NCBI GenBank assembly: GCA_937897615.1
Contig: CALCNO010000135.1
Location: 1 to 17,523, forward strand
Source of the DNA: an uncultured Anaerolineaceae bacterium
GTDB taxonomy: Bacteria > Chloroflexota > Anaerolineae > Anaerolineales > Anaerolineaceae
Direction of reading: 5' to 3'
DNA length: 17,523 nt
The translations under genes and the position numbers were made by a program. The notes beneath the pieces are model-generated. The model had not been told where the DNA came from. It ran no database searches and saw only the letters and a list, made by a program, of their open reading frames with translations. Numbering within the stretch: position 1 is the first letter of the stretch; every line of letters starts with the position of its first letter. Of this stretch, positions 14,578-17,523 are shown piece after piece.

Positions 14578-15648
14578 TTACGCCACAATGTGAATGCCCG
14601 CGCCGGCAATCACCCGCCCTACCTGCCAGCAAGATTGCCCCGCCTTCTGCATCTCATTTTCAAATAGCAGGGCGTTTTCAGGTGGCACCGCCAGCAGCAG
14701 CCCGCCGCTGGTCTGGGGGTCATAGAGCAGCATGCGCTGCGCTTCCGTGATGGCACAATCAATTGTCACCAGCGGCTCATAGTGATGGCGGTTATCATAC
14801 GCCCCGCCGGGGAAGATCATTTGCCCGGCATAGGACAGTGCGTTTGCCAGCACAGGGATTCTTGAAAGTGAAAATTCAAAGCATGTGCTGCTGAGCGACG
14901 CCATTTCTGAAGAGTGGCCCATCAGCGAGTAGCCTGTCACGTCGGTGGCGCCGCGCACCCCCGCTTTATGCCCGGCCAGGCTGGCGTCGCGGTTGAGGGT
15001 GGTCATCCACCTGACGGCTTCGGCCAGGTCGGCTGCGGCCACCTTCTCCTGTTTCAAGGCAGTGGTAATGGTGCCGAACCCCAGCGGTTTGGTCATGTAA
15101 AGCAGGTCGCCCACGCGCCCTCCGCCTTTGGTGAACATCTCCTTGAGCGTCACCCAACCCACCACTACCAGGCCATATTTCGGCTCTTTATCCTGCACAG
15201 TATGCCCGCCGGCCACTACTGCGCCGGCCTTTTTGGCCATTTCGGCGCCGCCGCGCAGGATGTTGCTGCTAATTTCCACGTCAATCTGCGGCGGGAGCGC
15301 CGCAATATTGAGCGCCAGGAAGGGGGCTCCCCCCATGGCATAAATATCCGAAAGGGCGTTGGCCGCGGCAATGCGCCCGTAATCGTAGGCGTCGTCCACC
15401 ACCGGCGTGAAGAAGTCTGTGGTCATCACCAGGCCGCGCTCTTCGTCAACGCGCCACACGGCAGCGTCATCAGGCGTGCCTAAGCCAACCAGCAAGTCAG
15501 GATACTCCTGCTGGTTGAAAATCTCACCAAGTGGACGCAGCACCTGCGTCAGCGTATCCGCGTTGAGCTTGGAAGCTCAACCCGCACAATTGGAGAGACT
15601 CGTCAGGCGGATCTCTTTGGCAGAAGGCTTTTTCGCCATTTCTTCCAT
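14578..15648 (-). CDS. selD: Selenide, water dikinase (selenophosphate synthetase), selenocysteine-containing
   Basis: SelD makes selenophosphate from selenide and ATP, the selenium donor for Sec-tRNA and selenouridine. The complete gene starts at the ATG at 15648 and reads through an in-frame TGA at codon 24 (15577-15579). Before the TGA comes EIRLTSLSNCAG, and after it ASKLNADTLTQVLRPL, aligning with E. coli IRLTQYSHGAGCGCKI. The TGA thus falls on catalytic Cys17 (read as Sec24), and Lys27 matches essential Lys20. The rest is intact: DDAAV (60-64), TTDFFTP (76-82), NALSDIYAMGG (97-107), AGGH (146-149), TDVTGYSLMGH (235-245) and DPQTSGG (310-316). Length is 356 residues, against 347 in E. 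coli. The first downstream start (GTG at 15543) would lose the active site. A TATAAT lies 6 nt before the ATG, with no Shine-Dalgarno. The SPFH gene and a terminator are upstream, uvrC 42 bp downstream. Confidence 0.92.
15534..15581 (-). promoter_or_regulatory. Candidate bacterial SECIS element with UGA-containing hairpin in selD
   Basis: Two adjacent perfect inverted repeats lie on the minus strand. The first, GTTGAGCTT/CC/AAGCTCAAC (15562-15581), holds the Sec TGA inside its 5' arm. The second, GACGC/AGGTGCT/GCGTC (15534-15550), begins 26 nt after the TGA. Its loop nearly equals the AGGUCU loop of the E. coli fdhF SECIS bound by SelB, and its position fits the usual bacterial range. Both arms lie within coding sequence. 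Confidence 0.75.
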
Positions 15649-15654
15649 ACTGCA

Positions 15655-15660
15655 ATTATA
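15655..15660 (-). promoter_or_regulatory. -10 box of selD, predicted leaderless start
   Basis: On the minus strand TATAAT-TGCAGT-ATG places the expected transcription start on the A of the ATG. No Shine-Dalgarno sequence and no TTGACA-like -35 are seen. The upstream sequence at that distance is the terminator hairpin of the SPFH gene. Confidence 0.6.
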
Positions 15661-15666
15661 CAAGAC

Positions 15667-15696
15667 AAAAAAGCAGCGGAGGGATGCTCCGCTGCT
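15667..15696 (-). terminator. Rho-independent terminator after the SPFH gene
   Basis: On the minus strand a 10-bp perfect stem AGCAGCGGAG / CTCCGCTGCT with a 5-nt CATCC loop is followed by a T-run. It lies 18 bp past the SPFH stop codon and just upstream of the selD -10 box, so selD needs its own promoter. Confidence 0.9.
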
Positions 15697-15713
15697 CAAT
15701 GAACCTGTTGCCG

Positions 15714-16733
15714 TTACTGGCCGGTGGTGTTCAAGCCAGGGATGGTAAACAGGAAGGGCGATTCGCTGGGCACCAGCATCACCTGCACATTGGGCGAGAG
15801 CTTGGTGATGTACTGGTAGGTGAGTATGTCGGGGTTTTCCCTGATCACGTCCGCGATCATCTGCAACGCCCGTGCTTCCGCCTCAGCCTGGATCAGGCGC
15901 GCATCTGCCTCACCCTGCGCTTTGGTCACGGCGGCATCGGCCAAACCCTTGGCTACTTCGCGGGCCTGCTCAGCCTCCTGCTTTTTCTGTTCCACCACAA
16001 ACTTGGCCTGCTGTGCCTGCTGTTCGGCAATTTGTTTCTGTTCTACCGAAGCGGCATACTCCGTTGAAAAAGCAATGTTGCGCAGCACAAAGTCATCCAG
16101 AATCAAACCGTTATCTTCCACTTTGGTGCGCAGGTTCTCGGTAATCAACTGCACGAGTTCAAAGCGCTTGGTGCTGACCACTTCTTCCACCCGGTATTGC
16201 GAAACCGCATCGCGGATGATGCCGCGTGTTTGCGCCCGGATGAGTTCCACGTAGCGATCCTGCCATTGAATGTGCACCTGCACTACTTTGGTCGGGTCAA
16301 TGGAATAGATCACCGAGGCGTCCACGTAGATTTCCTGGCCGTCCAGTGTTCTGGCAGCAATCGAGTCGTCGCCCTGAACAGAACCCTCCGATGGAGCAAT
16401 GGACATCGTATAAGTTTCGCGTGAGATCGGATAAACCTTCACACTCTCGGCGAAGGGGATGATCCAGCGCAGGCCAGGCTGCAACGCCTCGGTGCGGTAG
16501 CCCAATGGCGCCACCGCCGAGATCACCACGCCGCGCTCCTCGGGGTTGATGAACACAAGCCCCGAGCTGATAGTGGTAATCACCACCGCAATGACCAGCA
16601 CCGTGACGATCAGCGTTTTCCCTTTTTTCAATGGCGTCTTGCGCGCCGCCTGCACCACCGAAAGTACGATGATTCCCACCAGGCCCATCCACACAAAACC
16701 GGATACTGCTTTCAAAAGACTGGCAATATTCAT
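15714..16733 (-). CDS. SPFH/Band 7 (prohibitin-like) membrane protein
   Basis: This protein of 339 residues has two N-terminal membrane helices (about 8-28 and 41-60). The SPFH/Band-7 domain starts at NPEERGVVISAVAPLGYRTEALQPGLRWIIPF and continues through YPISRETYTMS, ARTLDGQEIYVDASVIYSID, IRDAVSQYRVEEVVSTKR and LILDDFVLRNIAFS. An alanine-, glutamine- and lysine-rich coiled coil follows (about 235-300; EQKQIAEQQAQQAKFVVEQKKQEAE), then a short hydrophobic tail. Prohibitin-type proteins form large ring oligomers that organise membrane patches and act on FtsH-type proteases. No FtsH or NfeD partner is in the window. An AGGAGG Shine-Dalgarno 5 nt before the ATG fixes the start. It is monocistronic, with its own terminator, and divergent from the PyrK-like gene. 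Confidence 0.93.
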   Translation of the reverse strand: MNIASLLKAVSGFVWMGLVGIIVLSVVQAARKTPLKKGKTLIVTVLVIAVVITTISSGLVFINPEERGVVISAVAPLGYRTEALQPGLRWIIPFAESVKVYPISRETYTMSIAPSEGSVQGDDSIAARTLDGQEIYVDASVIYSIDPTKVVQVHIQWQDRYVELIRAQTRGIIRDAVSQYRVEEVVSTKRFELVQLITENLRTKVEDNGLILDDFVLRNIAFSTEYAASVEQKQIAEQQAQQAKFVVEQKKQEAEQAREVAKGLADAAVTKAQGEADARLIQAEAEARALQMIADVIRENPDILTYQYITKLSPNVQVMLVPSESPFLFTIPGLNTTGQ

Positions 16734-16759
16734 TTTCTCCTCCTAAACCTCTCCGTAAT

Positions 16760-16765
16760 AGTATA
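16760..16765 (-). promoter_or_regulatory. -10 box for the SPFH gene
   Basis: On the minus strand TATACT lies 26 bp before the ATG, leaving room for the AGGAGG Shine-Dalgarno. A perfect GGGG/TTTT/CCCC inverted repeat (16767-16778) directly abuts it upstream and could be an operator half-site pair. The -35 element is not convincing. Confidence 0.45.
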
Positions 16766-16797
16766 CGGGGTTTTCCCCATTTCGTTTGATGCAGGAA

Positions 16798-16814
16798 GTT
16801 AACTTCGTGTTAAC
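16798..16814 (+). repeat. Tandem GTTAAC repeat, possible operator
   Basis: Two copies of the palindromic hexamer GTTAAC (16798-16803 and 16809-16814) are 11 bp apart, one helical turn. They cover the expected -35 region of the PyrK-like gene and lie upstream of the divergent SPFH promoter. Confidence 0.35.
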
Positions 16815-16829
16815 GTTTGCCTGCGCCGC

Positions 16830-16835
16830 TATAAT
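16830..16835 (+). promoter_or_regulatory. -10 box of the PyrK-like gene, predicted leaderless start
   Basis: TATAAT-TAACCC-ATG gives the same 6-nt spacing as selD and uvrC, with no Shine-Dalgarno. Transcription should start at the A of the ATG. Confidence 0.6.
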
Positions 16836-16841
16836 TAACCC

Positions 16842-17519
16842 ATGAAGACCTACCAGAGCGTGGTGCAGGGCGAAACGCTGAAGACGGATGGCCTGGTACA
16901 CGTAGAGGCACAGCCGCTGCCGGCAATCCAGCCGGGGCAGTATTTCCGCACCTTTGCGCCGGCAAGCACACAGGTACTGCCGGTGGCGCTCTTTCCGTTT
17001 TCCCGCACCGCTGAGACTTTGACCCTCTGCGACACATTTTCTACCGCTGTGAAGCCGGGAGACTCTTTGCTCCTGCAGGGGCCCTGTGGCCGCGGCTTTG
17101 AGGAGGCACTCAAAGGGCGCCACCTGGTGCTGTTCGCAGCCGTTAGCGCGCTGGAAAACCATCTGCATTATTTGATGCAGGCTGCCCTGCAATCCGGCGC
17201 CGATGTCGCCTGGGTGTGCGAAACCCGCTCCCTGCCGCTGCCGCCGCAGGTGGAATTGCTCAAACCAGCCGAGCTTCACGACGCCATCGCCTGGGCGGAT
17301 GCCTGCGCCACTGCGCTGCCCCTGCACGAAATTCCCACACTCTTCGCGGGCATGCGCCTCTCCTCCGCAGAAGCCAGCAAGTTTGAAGTGCTGATAGAAA
17401 CACCGCTGGCCTGCGGCAATGCGCGCTGCGGCGTTTGTTCTGTACAGACAAAAAAGGGCTGGCAGTTGGCCTGCAAAGATGGGCCGGTCTTCCGCCTGGG
17501 GGAGTTGCAGTATGAGTGA
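16842..17519 (+). CDS. pyrK: PyrK-like [2Fe-2S] electron-transfer subunit of dihydroorotate dehydrogenase
   Basis: This encodes 225 residues. The C-terminus is typical of PyrK: CGNARCGVCSVQTKKGWQLACKDGPVF, with cluster ligands C191, C196, C199 and C211 (CX4CX2CX11C) and the diagnostic CKDGPVF. The N-terminal barrel keeps PGQYF (31-35), KPGDSLLLQGPCGRGF (71-86) and the order of elements. The FAD-binding RxYS motif is replaced by ALFPFSR, however, and the glycine-rich NAD motif (GGGIG type) is replaced by LFAAVSALE. In the classical 1B enzyme PyrK passes electrons from PyrD flavin to NAD. Here FAD and NAD binding look weakened or lost, so a different electron acceptor is possible. It is slightly shorter than usual (about 250-260). 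The next gene starts inside its 3' end, in the order expected for pyrK-pyrD. Confidence 0.75.
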   Translation: MKTYQSVVQGETLKTDGLVHVEAQPLPAIQPGQYFRTFAPASTQVLPVALFPFSRTAETLTLCDTFSTAVKPGDSLLLQGPCGRGFEEALKGRHLVLFAAVSALENHLHYLMQAALQSGADVAWVCETRSLPLPPQVELLKPAELHDAIAWADACATALPLHEIPTLFAGMRLSSAEASKFEVLIETPLACGNARCGVCSVQTKKGWQLACKDGPVFRLGELQYE

Positions 17520-17523
17520 AGCA
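17512..17523 (+). CDS. Start of the next gene, probably pyrD (3' partial)
   Basis: ATG-AGT-GAA-GCA begins in another frame inside the last codons of the PyrK-like gene (8-nt overlap), with a GGGGGAG Shine-Dalgarno about 7 nt upstream. Only MSEA is visible. pyrD is inferred from context alone. Confidence 0.45.

Noticed and set aside
14578..15543. selD starting at the GTG at 15543, or selD as a pseudogene broken by TGA
   Set aside because: The 35 codons before 15543 encode the conserved SelD N-terminus with its Lys and active-site context, the TGA replaces exactly the catalytic position, and a SECIS-like hairpin follows. Decay would not be expected to leave these features.

Overview
The window looks like a chromosomal stretch from a Chloroflexota bacterium, probably Anaerolineae-like. 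This is an inference from moderately high GC, gene content and protein style (PknB-type kinase with a TolB-like propeller, CoaE with a C-terminal extension, CdaA/CdaR, SPFH protein, Sec-containing SelD). No rRNA or other taxonomic marker is present. I see no tRNA, rRNA, CRISPR array, insertion sequence or phage gene, so the region is mostly housekeeping.

Layout. Positions 1-621 (+) hold the 3' part of a double-zinc-ribbon protein with an L7/L12 C-terminal-like domain and a terminal membrane helix. It converges, across a bidirectional terminator, on a membrane-anchored protein resembling the periplasmic P1 region of SecD (688-1539, -). A conserved hypothetical (1677-2195, -) is divergent from glmS (2293-4080, +). 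A PknB-type Ser/Thr kinase with an extracytoplasmic beta-propeller follows (4249-6336, +). A bidirectional terminator separates it from a six-gene minus-strand run read from about 12090 down to 6365: coaE (with a GNAT-like extension), cdaA, cdaR, der, lepB and a YgiT-type zinc-finger protein. This run has a near-consensus promoter (TTGACA, 17 bp, TAAAAT) in front of coaE. A membrane-anchored rhodanese (12219-12635, +) converges on uvrC (12676-14535, -). Upstream of uvrC are selD (14578-15648, -) and an SPFH/Band-7 protein (15714-16733, -). A PyrK-like iron-sulfur protein (16842-17519, +) is divergent from the SPFH gene and overlaps the start of another gene at the right edge, probably pyrD.

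Main result. selD is a selenoprotein gene whose catalytic position is an in-frame TGA (codon 24, 15577-15579 on the minus strand). A conventional ORF caller would begin it downstream at 15543 and lose the active site. Immediately 3' of the UGA lies a hairpin with loop AGGUGCU, very close to the AGGUCU loop of the E. coli fdhF SECIS. The UGA itself sits in a perfect 9-bp palindrome.

A second theme is transcription start geometry. selD, uvrC and the PyrK-like gene each have a TATAAT or TAAAAT box exactly 6 nt before the ATG and no Shine-Dalgarno sequence, which predicts leaderless mRNAs. Other genes here (SPFH, SecD-like, rhodanese, glmS) have ordinary Shine-Dalgarno sites.
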